This document shows, piece after piece, positions 35,391 to 43,319 of a DNA stretch of 64,000 bases. Numbering within the stretch: the stretch's first letter is position 1; every line of letters starts with the position of its first letter. A program made the position numbers and the translations under genes. The DNA is taken from NCBI GenBank assembly GCA_014218215.1, contig CP043652.1, positions 2,728,001 to 2,792,000 of the forward strand, in the 5' to 3' direction. The notes under the pieces are model-generated. The model was not told where the DNA came from and made no database searches. It saw nothing but the letters and a program-made list of their open reading frames with translations. The stretch comes from Geodermatophilaceae bacterium NBWT11 (GTDB lineage Bacteria; Actinomycetota; Actinomycetes; Mycobacteriales; Geodermatophilaceae).

Positions 35391-35404
35391 TTGCCCAGCT
35401 GGCA
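35391..35404. promoter_or_regulatory. TTGCCCAGCTGGCA, candidate operator 2
   Basis: It differs from TTGCCCGGCTGGCA at 32731 by one base. It sits between the iterons and the first gene of the left operon (start 35343), where a promoter for that operon must be. Confidence 0.5.
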
Positions 35405-35411
35405 CGGGTCT

Positions 35412-35739
35412 GTTGACGGGTTGACGGCGTTGACGGGCCGCTGCGGGGTGTCGCAGCCCCGCCGCCCGACCCCCTCCGGCCCGTTTCCCCCTCTTCTAAG
35501 AGAAGGGAAAAAGAGCCCGCTCTCTGCCGTCAACGCCGTCAACGCCGGGCGGCCTAAGGGCCTCAGCCGCGCCGTCCGGGGCCTCTCGCGCCCTCCGCGG
35601 GTTGACGAGGGGGGCTTCCCCGCCGTCAACGTCTCGTCAACAGCCGTCAACGTCTCGTCAACGCTCCGGCGGCTCACGCGGCGCCCCCGTGGGGCAGCTC
35701 GGTCTGCGCGGGGCCGTCAACGCCGTCAACGCCGTCAAC
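35412..35739. repeat. iteron cluster, probable replication origin
   Basis: Thirteen copies of the octamer GTTGACGR (or its complement YCGTCAAC): direct copies at 35412, 35420, 35429 and 35601; inverted copies at 35527, 35536, 35623, 35634, 35644, 35655, 35714, 35723 and 35732. Spacing within groups is mostly 8-11 bp, about one helical turn. Between groups is an A-rich, lower-GC stretch (TTCTAAGAGAAGGGAAAAAG, about 35493-35512) suited to melting. It overlaps the 3' end of the prim-pol gene, where it encodes the repeated VDGVDGVDG. This is the layout of an iteron-type origin. Confidence 0.75.
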
Positions 35740-38043
35740 GCTGCGGCGGATGGCCCACCCGCGGTCGCGCTTGTTCCGGTAGGGCTCGACGTCCCAGCCG
35801 CTCTGGCGTAGGGCGGGCGCGACCCGGGCGACGTGGCCGCCCAGGGCGGCGGCGGTCTTGGGCCAGTTCGGCGGCCGCTCGCGCGGTTCGACCCGGAGCC
35901 TGAGGAGGTCCAGGATTTCCCCGGCGGAGGCCCGAAGCTCGCCACCGGGGGAGCTGCCCGCCAGCTCCAACAGCGGCCCGACGACCGGGTCGCCCTCCAT
36001 CACCTGGGCAGCTAGGCCCTCCTGCATCGCCATGTAGGTGCCGTAGGCGTCGGTCCCCCGGGCGACGTCGACGGCGCGGGCGTAGCGGGCGAAGTCGATC
36101 ATCCGGGGGTTGCGCGGCAGCTCGACCTCCCCGTCGCGGATCGCCCGCAGGGCGCCGGCGAGCACGTCGAGCAGCGCGCCGAACAGCGCGGGCCGCAGCC
36201 GCTCGAAGCGCTCCTTCAGGGCGGCGATCTCAAGCCGGTTCTCGGGCGGAATCCGCCGCAGCTGCAGGTGGACCATCCGGTCGGCCAGGTCACCGCGGAC
36301 AGCGCCCACGCCGATCCCGTTCATCATGATCACGCGCTGGTAGCTGCTCACGACCAGCGACTTGTCGCCGTAGAGCTTCCGGCGGACGTCGCCCTCCCCG
36401 GTCGAGGCTCGGCAGACCGCGTCGGAGAACCAGTCCGGGAGAGCGCTGAGATTGTCGAAGTTGGCGACGAGGCTGCCCTCGACGGAGACGGTGAAGCCGT
36501 GGTCGTCGCGGGGGGCCTTCCGGCGCGGGGCGGGGCCAGGGTCCATAGCCATGCAGACGAACTCCGAGGTGGTCGTCTTGGCCGCGCCCTGCTCCGCGGT
36601 CAGGAGCAGCACCGGGTGAGCGATCTCCGGGACCCAGGCGGCGACCATGTAGGCGACCAGCAGGTCGAACTCCCCGGGGGCGACGTTGAGCAGAGCGGCG
36701 AAGTCGGCGAGATCCCCGCCGCGCTCCGGCCGCGGGAACGCGCCGGTGACGTTCGAGCGGGCGAACAGCACCGGCGAGCGGTCGAGGACTCCCCAGCCGT
36801 CCGGGCCAACCCGGACGGCCCAGCCGGCCTCGTCGCCGCCGTGGACGTGCACCGATCCGTCCGCGGCCCTCCCGGCCCGCATGTACGCCCGTTCCGGCTC
36901 GGTCCGGAGGGCCATACCCCCGAGGACGGCGGCGGCGTCCGTCCGGGCCGCCCCTGGCGCGACGGACCTGTAACGCTCGTAGTACTTGGCGTCCAGCTCG
37001 GCCTTGAACTCGCTCCCCAAGACGCGGGTTACGCGACCCCCGGCCTTCGGCACCACGTGGAGGTCGCCGTCGGGGGTGCGGCCCAGGTCGTAAGCCTCCA
37101 GAGCCAGCTCGACCAGCCGGTCCGCGGCCTTCAGCCCATCGTCCTGCCTGCCCTCGCCCCCCGCGGCCCCGTCGTCTGCGCTCCGCGAGGGGCCTTCCTC
37201 GTACTCGGAGTAGACCCGGTGGAGCGTTGCCTCGATGAACGGGAGGTCGTGCCCGCAGTGCGGGCCGCGGTCGATGCGCCGCAGGACGTCCGGGGCCTGA
37301 GCGAGAGCGCCGGCGAGCGGGACCGACCGGCCCCGGCAGCTAGCCGCCCACTGGAAGACGGTCGTGTCGTGCGCGCCGGACTCGATCCGCTCGGGGAGGA
37401 CGAAGCGCTCGCCCCCGGCTCCGGGCCCAGCTGCCTGCTTCCGGTCCGGGGCGCGGGCCGCGAGGTACCTCGACGCCACCCAGTCGGGGGCGGGCCCCGG
37501 CGCATGCTCCTCGCCCAGGAGGGCGCGGCCCTCCTGGCCGGGGCACACGACCAGCCCCCCGAGCCCACGGACGTCCACCCCGGGGTCGACGGTCTGCACG
37601 CGGTTCTTGACCCGGTCGGCCCCGAGTCCCTCCAGCGTCTCGAGGTCCGGGTAGGCGTAGAAGTAGTGGGCGCCTCCGCCGGGGCTGCTGGCGACCAGGG
37701 CGGCCCCCAGCTCCGCCCCGGCCTCAGCCTCCGCCTGGGCCAGCGACTCCGGGCCGCCGTTCTTGACGTCCGCGTCGAGGACCCAGATCCCGGAGCCGGG
37801 GCCGGTCGCAACCCCGACGAGCGTGCCGCGGTGGGTGCCGTTCTCCCCCCACCAGCCAGCCCAGGCGGTGGGGCCGTCGGAGGCCCGGGCCTGCCAGCCC
37901 TTGAGGGCGGGGCGCTTGTCCCCGGCACGCACGGGGAAGACCTTCCAGCCGTACCGGGCGGCAAGGCCAAGGGCGGTGTCGAGCTCCTCAGGCCACCGCC
38001 GCGCCGCTGCGGGGTCGGAGACGCCGAGGCGTAGCCGGGGCAT
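35674..38043 (-). CDS. bifunctional primase-polymerase / ATPase replication protein
   Basis: A 789-residue replication protein. The N-terminal prim-pol domain has WVLDADVKNGG (catalytic Asp90/Asp92) and SSPGGGAHYFYAYPD (His126), followed by VDVRGLGGLVVCPG. The C-terminal ATPase region has LLLTAEQGAAKTTTSEF (Walker A with Lys at about 489) and SLVANFDNLSALPDWFSDAV (Walker B/sensor region), of the plasmid/phage D5-like type. It should prime and unwind the element's DNA from the adjacent iterons. The upstream gene's stop shares a base with its ATG (TGATG). Confidence 0.87.
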   Translation of the reverse strand: MPRLRLGVSDPAAARRWPEELDTALGLAARYGWKVFPVRAGDKRPALKGWQARASDGPTAWAGWWGENGTHRGTLVGVATGPGSGIWVLDADVKNGGPESLAQAEAEAGAELGAALVASSPGGGAHYFYAYPDLETLEGLGADRVKNRVQTVDPGVDVRGLGGLVVCPGQEGRALLGEEHAPGPAPDWVASRYLAARAPDRKQAAGPGAGGERFVLPERIESGAHDTTVFQWAASCRGRSVPLAGALAQAPDVLRRIDRGPHCGHDLPFIEATLHRVYSEYEEGPSRSADDGAAGGEGRQDDGLKAADRLVELALEAYDLGRTPDGDLHVVPKAGGRVTRVLGSEFKAELDAKYYERYRSVAPGAARTDAAAVLGGMALRTEPERAYMRAGRAADGSVHVHGGDEAGWAVRVGPDGWGVLDRSPVLFARSNVTGAFPRPERGGDLADFAALLNVAPGEFDLLVAYMVAAWVPEIAHPVLLLTAEQGAAKTTTSEFVCMAMDPGPAPRRKAPRDDHGFTVSVEGSLVANFDNLSALPDWFSDAVCRASTGEGDVRRKLYGDKSLVVSSYQRVIMMNGIGVGAVRGDLADRMVHLQLRRIPPENRLEIAALKERFERLRPALFGALLDVLAGALRAIRDGEVELPRNPRMIDFARYARAVDVARGTDAYGTYMAMQEGLAAQVMEGDPVVGPLLELAGSSPGGELRASAGEILDLLRLRVEPRERPPNWPKTAAALGGHVARVAPALRQSGWDVEPYRNKRDRGWAIRRSVDGVDGVDGPAQTELPHGGAA

Positions 38044-38264
38044 CAGGCACCGCCCCGGGCACGGCGAGGGACGGGCCGGAGGGACGGGCGTGGGCTCGCG
38101 TACCCGACCCGCCCCCCCGGCCTGCCGGACCCGGCGGGCGGGAGCAGGGGAGCCTCCGCCGGGTCGTCTGCGGCGTCGCTGAAGAGCAAGGTCAGCAGCC
38201 GGCGCCGCTCCTCGGGGGGAGGGTCGGCGGGGGACCACTGGACCGTGACTCGTTCGCTGGGCAC
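38043..38264 (-). CDS. small ORF upstream of prim-pol
   Basis: A 73-residue frame from GTG 38264 (VPSERVTVQWSPADPPPEER). The stop overlaps the prim-pol ATG as TGATG, suggesting translational coupling. The frame is open to 38459, but the extra part is Pro/Arg-rich and less convincing. No ribosome site. No family recognised. Confidence 0.45.
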   Translation of the reverse strand: MPSERVTVQWSPADPPPEERRRLLTLLFSDAADDPAEAPLLPPAGSGRPGGRVGYASPRPSLRPVPRRARGGA

Positions 38265-38816
38265 GGCGAAACGGAATCGTGGGACTCCTCGGGCCCCCGA
38301 CTCTTCAGAGCAGGAGTCCGGGCGGGGCGGGAGGACGGGCGGGACGTCGGCCCGCCTGCCAGGGGGCTGCCGCTCGGCGCCGGGGGTCGTGGACGCCAGG
38401 GGTCGCTTGAGCACGGCCGGAGGGCCTCTCGGATCGGGGAAGGTGGCCACGGCGGGCACGACCCGGGAACCCGCGGACGGCGTGCGCCTATCCGGGTTGC
38501 CTCAGGTGGTGCCCGACTGTCGTGGCTTCCGCGTCCGAGTTCGGCTCCTCGCTCCCCCCGGCTGGTTGCCGGAGCTCGCGCGCCCCCACTTGCCCTTCAC
38601 GCCCAGCCATGGTCTGGCGCCCGGAGACCGGTGAGTCCGGGGGCTGGCGCTAACAGTCGTACTGCGTTCGCTTGCTCTTCGATTGCCCGCCGACGGGTGC
38701 CGCGGGGCGCTCGGGCTCCTTTGTATAACCGGTCCCCCGCCCACCGCAAGGGCGTGGGCTCGGTCCCTGGGCGCGGGTGCCGGTGCGGGCAGGCGGGCCG
38801 CCCGCCGCCGCCGGGT
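38265..38816. other. 552-bp region without a supported gene
   Basis: Between the prim-pol operon and the nuclease-methylase gene no frame looks protein-like on either strand. The segment 38640-38740 is the least GC-rich of the element and contains the promoter at 38722-38749. A long leader (about 450 nt) of the prim-pol transcript would cover the rest; a regulatory RNA is possible but I see no clear structure. Confidence 0.5.
38722..38749 (-). promoter_or_regulatory. promoter reading toward prim-pol
   Basis: On the minus strand: -35 TTGCGG (38749-38744), 16-nt spacer, -10 TATACA (38727-38722). This is the best sigma-70-type promoter in the element. AAAGGAG follows at once, but no good open frame begins behind it. 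Confidence 0.55.
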
Positions 38817-41522
38817 TCAGGCCGGAGGCGGCTCGGGCGCGGAGGCCGGGAGCCGCAGCTCGGGCTCCAGGCCGGCCAGCCCGCCGAACGCCTCCGCCAC
38901 CTCGCGGAGGGTCGAGGTGATCTGGTCGTAGGCGGAGCCCAGTGCGCGCTGGGCCTCAACGTCGAAGCTGCCGTCCGGCGCCAGCGGCACCGACACGGTC
39001 AACGCGCGCATCCGCTGCAACGACGGCCGCAGGGTGCGGTCGAAGGCCTCCGCGCGGGCCAGAGCGATCGCCGCGCGGCAGAACGACGGGTCCAAGTCGT
39101 CCACCAGGATCTCGATCCGCCCGCAGTGGTCCGTGATCGCGAACTCGGTGCCGGCTTCCTTGAACGCAAGCGTGAAGTCCCCGTCGATGCCGAAGAGGAC
39201 CGACGGGGCGTCGAAGTCGGCGAGGTTGGACTCGTCCAGGTACCCGAACGGCTCCACGACGTTCGCGGAGTAGAGGGGGACGTCGCCGGCGGCCTTGCCG
39301 AACAGCTCTCCCTTCAGCACTCGCTTGCCGATCGAGAGCCTGAAGTAGCGCCCGTCGCCAAGGGACACCGCCCGCGTCTCCTGCGGGGCCTGGGAGTCGG
39401 CCTGCTCGACCAGGGCAGCCGCGAGGTCGGAGACGGTGCCCGACACCTCCGTGAGCCGCTCGGCCAACTCCCTCGGCGAGATCGAGGCGCGGGCTTCGTG
39501 CTCCGGGAGGGCCGCTAGCTCGTCCTCGCCCCACCAGCGGTCGACCAGCCAGTGGCTCTCCGGGTGGAAGCGCTCGAAGTCGCGCACCCTCACGCGGTTC
39601 CCCGGCGCGGAGGGCGCCTGGTACAGCTCCGGGTACCCCGAGAAGAGGCGGAACTGCTGGGCCATGTCGACCAGGTCGTTCTCGGGGATCACGAAACGCT
39701 TGGCGTCGAGGGTCTCGCCGACCCGCCCGACGATGTAGGTGAAGACCGGGGAGACCTGCTCCACCCCGCTGACCTGCTTCTTCCGCAACGAGACGATGTA
39801 GGTCTTCTTCGGGGTGCTGTAGAAGGTGTCCTTGGGCAGCGAGATGACGGCCTCCAGGACGCAGTCACGCAGGATCCGCCGCTTCAGGGACTCCTCGGAA
39901 TGCCGGGCCAGAAGACCGTCGGGCAGGACCACCAAGGCCCGCCCGCCCGGCTTGAGGCCGTTGACGATCTCCTGGACGAAGAGGTTCTCCACCCCAGATC
40001 CGGACACGTCGTAGTAAGCCGCGAGCCTGGGGTCCCTGCCGATCGCCTTGCGCTGGCTCGTAGAACCGGCGACGACGTACGGCGGGTTCGTCATGACGAG
40101 GTCCCACTGGGCCCGGGGCGCGAGCCGGAGGCTGCCGACCTGGGAGTCGGCCATCGACGTGAAGGTGTCGTTGAGGATCGGCGCGAGGCGGGCAGCGGCC
40201 CCGGCGGGGTCCCGCTCGATTGCCTCGCTCAGGTGGATGAGCATGTTGGCCTTTGCGAGGCGCACCGTCTTGGCGTCTCGGTCGTAGCCGCGGTAGGTCA
40301 GCGGTGCGGCCGCGGGGTCGCGGAAGTCATGCGCTCGCTTGTGCACCAGGGGCTCGAGGAGGAAGCCCCCCACGCCGGCCGCCGGGTCCGCGACGGACGC
40401 GCCCGGCGGCAGCGACTCGACGCCGCTCATCTCCACGATGGCCTTCACGACGTTCCTCGGGGTGAAGAACTGGCCCCAGTTCTTCTGGCTGATGCTCTTC
40501 TTCAGGAACCGCTCGAAGATCCTGGACTTGAACTCCGGGTCGATGCGCCGCAGGTTGCCGAAGGCTTGGAACCGCGCCAGCACGCTGAGGAAGATCGACC
40601 GGTGGTCGCGGTTCGCCGGGTCGAGGGAGAGGCCGCCCACGACGCTGACGCCGTCGGAGCCGGGCGGGAACAGGCGCTCGATAGCTGGCCTCGTCTCCTC
40701 GACGTACCTGGGGAGGGCTTGGTCGGTCGAGAGGGTCCGGACGGACTCGAAGTCCACCTTCACGCCGCTCGGTGAGACGCCCAGCAGGCCGAGGTCGGAC
40801 AGGAACTTAAAGAGCAGAACCTCAACGAAGGACGCGAGGCATGTCTCCGGGCTGTCCCCCGACGCCAGCCAGAGCATTTGCCACGTTTGGTCCGCCAGCC
40901 TGGTCGGGTCAACTGAGGCAAGCGGGACCAGTGACGCGGTGGCGGGGTCCAGCTCGGTTTGCAGACGCGAGATCAGCTCGGCCAGAGCCTCGCGGCCGTC
41001 AACCGACGCGAGGTCAACCGGCGCGTCCAGCGGGTAGCCGTCCTCGCGCCCGATCGCTCGCCACGTCGCCGCCTGGGGGTCCACCAGTAACCAGAAGGTG
41101 CTGACCGTGTCGCTAACGACGGCCAGCGAGCAGTCCAGCTGGCCGTTGTAGACCTCGGCCACCTTGTTGAAGACGGTGGTCCGGCGTGCCTCCGTCCCAA
41201 GCTCCCCCCGGTCCTTGTACTCGACGACCAGGATGGGGCGGGGGTGCTCGGGGTCGCGCCGGTCGACGACCAGGCCGTCCGGCTTGGCGGTCGGGCTGGC
41301 GTAGAGCTTGTCCTGGACGGCGCCCACGGCCTTGAGCTGGCGGATCGTCGAGTTGCCGATGTTGAAGCCCTCGTACGGGCCGACTCGGTCCCCCCTCAGC
41401 GCTCCGTCCGCCGCCAGATAGCCGCGTTGGCGCAGGTCTTCGGACATCTCGTTCCCCCAGACGCGGCTGGGGTTCACCAGCAGCTCCAGGAGAGTACCTA
41501 CGCGTTCTGGGGTGGTCTGCAT
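38817..41522 (-). CDS. single-chain restriction-modification protein (nuclease + N6-adenine methylase + specificity)
   Basis: A 901-residue fusion. Residues about 1-170 look like a PD-(D/E)xK nuclease: PDGLVVD (Asp82) and VVEYKDRG (Glu101, Lys103). Residues about 330-620 are an HsdM-type N6-adenine methylase with ADPAAGVGGF (SAM motif) and TNPPYVV (Asn479). The C-terminal 200 residues resemble an HsdS target-recognition domain (GKRVLKGELFGK, APSVLFGIDGDF). This is a type IIG/type I-derived layout that would protect host and element from other phages. It is on the element, same strand as the other genes. No separate translocase is present. Confidence 0.85.
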   Translation of the reverse strand: MQTTPERVGTLLELLVNPSRVWGNEMSEDLRQRGYLAADGALRGDRVGPYEGFNIGNSTIRQLKAVGAVQDKLYASPTAKPDGLVVDRRDPEHPRPILVVEYKDRGELGTEARRTTVFNKVAEVYNGQLDCSLAVVSDTVSTFWLLVDPQAATWRAIGREDGYPLDAPVDLASVDGREALAELISRLQTELDPATASLVPLASVDPTRLADQTWQMLWLASGDSPETCLASFVEVLLFKFLSDLGLLGVSPSGVKVDFESVRTLSTDQALPRYVEETRPAIERLFPPGSDGVSVVGGLSLDPANRDHRSIFLSVLARFQAFGNLRRIDPEFKSRIFERFLKKSISQKNWGQFFTPRNVVKAIVEMSGVESLPPGASVADPAAGVGGFLLEPLVHKRAHDFRDPAAAPLTYRGYDRDAKTVRLAKANMLIHLSEAIERDPAGAAARLAPILNDTFTSMADSQVGSLRLAPRAQWDLVMTNPPYVVAGSTSQRKAIGRDPRLAAYYDVSGSGVENLFVQEIVNGLKPGGRALVVLPDGLLARHSEESLKRRILRDCVLEAVISLPKDTFYSTPKKTYIVSLRKKQVSGVEQVSPVFTYIVGRVGETLDAKRFVIPENDLVDMAQQFRLFSGYPELYQAPSAPGNRVRVRDFERFHPESHWLVDRWWGEDELAALPEHEARASISPRELAERLTEVSGTVSDLAAALVEQADSQAPQETRAVSLGDGRYFRLSIGKRVLKGELFGKAAGDVPLYSANVVEPFGYLDESNLADFDAPSVLFGIDGDFTLAFKEAGTEFAITDHCGRIEILVDDLDPSFCRAAIALARAEAFDRTLRPSLQRMRALTVSVPLAPDGSFDVEAQRALGSAYDQITSTLREVAEAFGGLAGLEPELRLPASAPEPPPA

Positions 41523-41592
41523 GGGGGCCAGAGCACTCGCTGGGCTGGCGAACCGCGGGGATGCGGCCCGCGACGCGTCGGCGGGGCCGCGC

Positions 41593-41847
41593 CTAGCCGT
41601 CCCCGGGTACCCCCACCGGAGCGGCGCCGGCGGGGCGGCGCAGCACCCCGTGCTTCGACAGGATGTTCCGCACCGCCGAGTGCGAGCGGTCCGTTAGCTC
41701 TGCGAGCTCGCGCAGGGACCGGCCCTCGGCGTACGCCGCCAAGATGAAGGCCTCCACCCGGGCCTGCACGGCGGGGTCCGGCCGGGGAGCCGCGGTACCC
41801 GCGAACTCGCAGAGCGGCTGTGGTTGTGGCCGCGGCGGGTAGGGCAC
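41593..41847 (-). CDS. small helix-turn-helix protein
   Basis: An 84-residue protein with a C-terminal HTH: GRSLRELAELTDRSHSAVRN then ILSKHGVLRRP. Homologous small proteins are common in streptomycete genomes and islands. It is a candidate transcription factor of the element, possibly for the TTGCCCRGCTGGCA sites; that link is speculation. GTG 41847 is used. Confidence 0.7.
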   Translation of the reverse strand: MPYPPRPQPQPLCEFAGTAAPRPDPAVQARVEAFILAAYAEGRSLRELAELTDRSHSAVRNILSKHGVLRRPAGAAPVGVPGDG

Positions 41848-41896
41848 GGAGCCGACCCTATGGCCTCCGCGAACTGGCGCCGGGGGCTCAGGCGCC

Positions 41897-42895
41897 CTAC
41901 AGCACGACGTATAGCAAGCCCACGAGCGTCGCGAACAGGCCGATGCCAGCCATGACGGCCCCGCCCACGGCGGGGGCGCCGATGGTCCATGCGACGAGCG
42001 CGCAGCACCCGGCGAATGCGAGCAGGCAACCGATGAGCCGCTTGGCCGCCACCGTGCCGTAAGCGCGGCGGGTCCAGCCGATGGTGGCGATCCATGCCCG
42101 CGAGCCGCTGGTTAGGGCGGGGTCGAGGCCCGAAGCGTCGAGAACCGCGATCATCTCCGCGACGTAGACGGCGAACCCGTCGTCCGCCTCGTCGTCAGCC
42201 GGACCCAGGCCCGCGCCAGCCCCGTCGTTCCCGGCGTCTTCGGGGGCCACGTCGCCCGGGGGCTCGACACTGCCGCCCCCGCCCTCGCCCTTCTCGGCCC
42301 CCGGGAGCCACCCGTACGACTCGGCGGCCGCGCGGTTCGCCGCCGCCGTCTCCGCGGGCGTGGCTCCCTCATCGGCCAGGCCCAGCCAATCCTCCGTGAA
42401 CGGGGCGACCGCCTGCCGCGCCAGCTCGTCGGCCCGCAGGTCGTAACCCGCCAGCGCCAGCTTCGCCGCCTCGTACGCGTTCGGCAGATCGCGGACTTGC
42501 GACGCGGCGCGGACGCTCTCCGTCAGGGTCGCGAGCCGGTCGGCGGGGACGTCCGAGCTCGCCAACCGGGCGGCTTCGAAGGTCAGCGGGGCCGCGGCTG
42601 CAGCCCGCATGGTCGCGAGCTGGGCCTGCGTGGTGGCGGCGATCTGCTTCGACAGCTCCGAGTAGGGGATCTGGGCCTGAGCCAGCATCGGCGCGACGGC
42701 GGCCTTCACCCGGTCGTTCAGCGCCGCGTTGAGGTGGGCCTCCGCCAACCGCGCCGTCTTCCGGAGCTGCTCCAGGTGCTGGCTGGTCCACGTGCGACCG
42801 ATCGCCTGCAGCTGCTCCCGGTGCTGCCGCTCGGCCGCCTGGGCCGCCTCGCGCACGCCCCGGAGGGGGTCGGTCCCGTACGGGTGGCTCGTCAC
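41897..42895 (-). CDS. membrane-anchored helical protein at the right end
   Basis: A 332-residue protein. The first 200 residues are soluble, Ala-rich and helical (EAAQAAERQHREQLQAIGRT, ARLAEAHLNAALNDRVKAAV), then an acidic linker (GDVAPEDAGNDGAGAGLGPA), then two TM helices at the C-terminus (RLIGCLLAFAGCCALVAWTI and GAVMAGIGLFATLVGLLYVV). A tail-anchored topology is likely. No family recognised. TAGCGT is 7 nt before GTG 42895, so the mRNA is probably leaderless. Its position beside attR is typical of cargo or exclusion/defence genes, but no function can be assigned. Confidence 0.7.
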   Translation of the reverse strand: MTSHPYGTDPLRGVREAAQAAERQHREQLQAIGRTWTSQHLEQLRKTARLAEAHLNAALNDRVKAAVAPMLAQAQIPYSELSKQIAATTQAQLATMRAAAAAPLTFEAARLASSDVPADRLATLTESVRAASQVRDLPNAYEAAKLALAGYDLRADELARQAVAPFTEDWLGLADEGATPAETAAANRAAAESYGWLPGAEKGEGGGGSVEPPGDVAPEDAGNDGAGAGLGPADDEADDGFAVYVAEMIAVLDASGLDPALTSGSRAWIATIGWTRRAYGTVAAKRLIGCLLAFAGCCALVAWTIGAPAVGGAVMAGIGLFATLVGLLYVVL

Positions 42896-42902
42896 GCCTC
42901 CG

Positions 42903-42908
42903 ACGCTA
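42903..42908 (-). promoter_or_regulatory. -10 box for leaderless membrane-protein gene
   Basis: TAGCGT on the minus strand, then 7 nt, then GTG 42895. A GGAGG lies only 1 nt before the GTG, too close to act as a normal ribosome-binding site. Confidence 0.5.
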
Positions 42909-42983
42909 CTGGGGCAGTACCGGCCCCGCCCCGCCACCGCTAGGCGGCCTCCGCCCGCCAGCGCATGGGCACCCCGGGCGCGT

Positions 42984-42993
42984 GGGGCCGAGG
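42984..42993 (+). other. attR core
   Basis: GGGGCCGAGG at the right boundary. Left of it is element DNA, right of it the tadA frame resumes (GTGGTCGACCTG, VVDL). It matches attL exactly over 10 bp. Confidence 0.85.
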
Positions 42994-43319
42994 TGGTCGA
43001 CCTGCTGGCCGCGCTCAACACCGGGCACGACGGTGGCTGCGGCACGCTGCACGTCAACCGGGCCGCCGAGGTGCCCGCCCGGCTCGAGGCCCTGGGCGTG
43101 GCCGCCGGCCTGGACCGGGCGGCGGTGCACAGCCAGGCCGCGGCGGCGCTGTCGGTCGTGGTGCACCTGCGCCGCGCAGCCGGGGGCCGCCGGGTCGAGG
43201 AGCTGGGCGTCGTGCGCCGGCGCGGCGAGCTGATCGAGGTCGTGTCCGGGTGGCGCGCGGACGGTGCCGAGGCACCGGCGGGGGCGGAGCTGGCGGCCCT
43301 GCTCGGGGTGCGCGCGTGA
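42984..43319 (+). pseudogene. tadA: tadA, 3' part
   Basis: From the core the frame reads GAEVVDLLAALNTGHDGGCG then TLHVN and continues to a normal C-terminus (VIRRG-like region LGVVRRRGELIEVVSGW) at TGA 43317-43319. It is 108 codons of the ATPase, with no start codon of its own in frame near the junction; the ATG at 42965 is out of frame. Joined to 29332-30147 it gives 380 residues, normal for TadA/CpaF. Its stop overlaps the tadB GTG. Confidence 0.92.

Larger units (their letters stand above)
30139..42993. mobile_element. serine-integrase element inserted in tadA
   Basis: A 12,845-bp insertion between two copies of GGGGCCGAGG (30139-30148 and 42984-42993). Deleting one repeat and the interior restores the tadA frame: GEVRGAE joins EVVDLLAALNTGHDGG exactly. 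All genes inside face left. Contents: large serine integrase and a degenerate recombinase-like protein at the left end, a run of small genes including an HGG-zinc protein, an iteron region, prim-pol/ATPase, a nuclease-methylase-specificity protein, an HTH protein and a membrane protein at the right end. No structural, packaging motor, relaxase or FtsK/TraB-like gene is visible. It resembles a phage satellite or a small integrative island; the class is inference. Confidence 0.93.

Noticed and set aside
35336-35677. Minus-strand 113-codon frame starting at GTG 35677 with VDETLTAVDETLTAG
   Set aside because: It is made of iteron repeats and low-GC sequence and overlaps the next gene; judged to be the origin region rather than a gene.
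35412-35739. CRISPR array
   Set aside because: Repeats are 8 bp with 0-3 bp between neighbours in a group and change orientation; this is an iteron pattern. No CRISPR repeats or cas genes were seen in the window.
30139-42993. Conjugative AICE
   Set aside because: No FtsK/TraB-type translocase or relaxase is visible; prim-pol alone does not define an AICE.
42965-43316. ATG 42965 as an alternative start after attR
   Set aside because: It is out of frame with the tadA remnant; it only opens the tadB frame upstream of the coupled GTG 43316.
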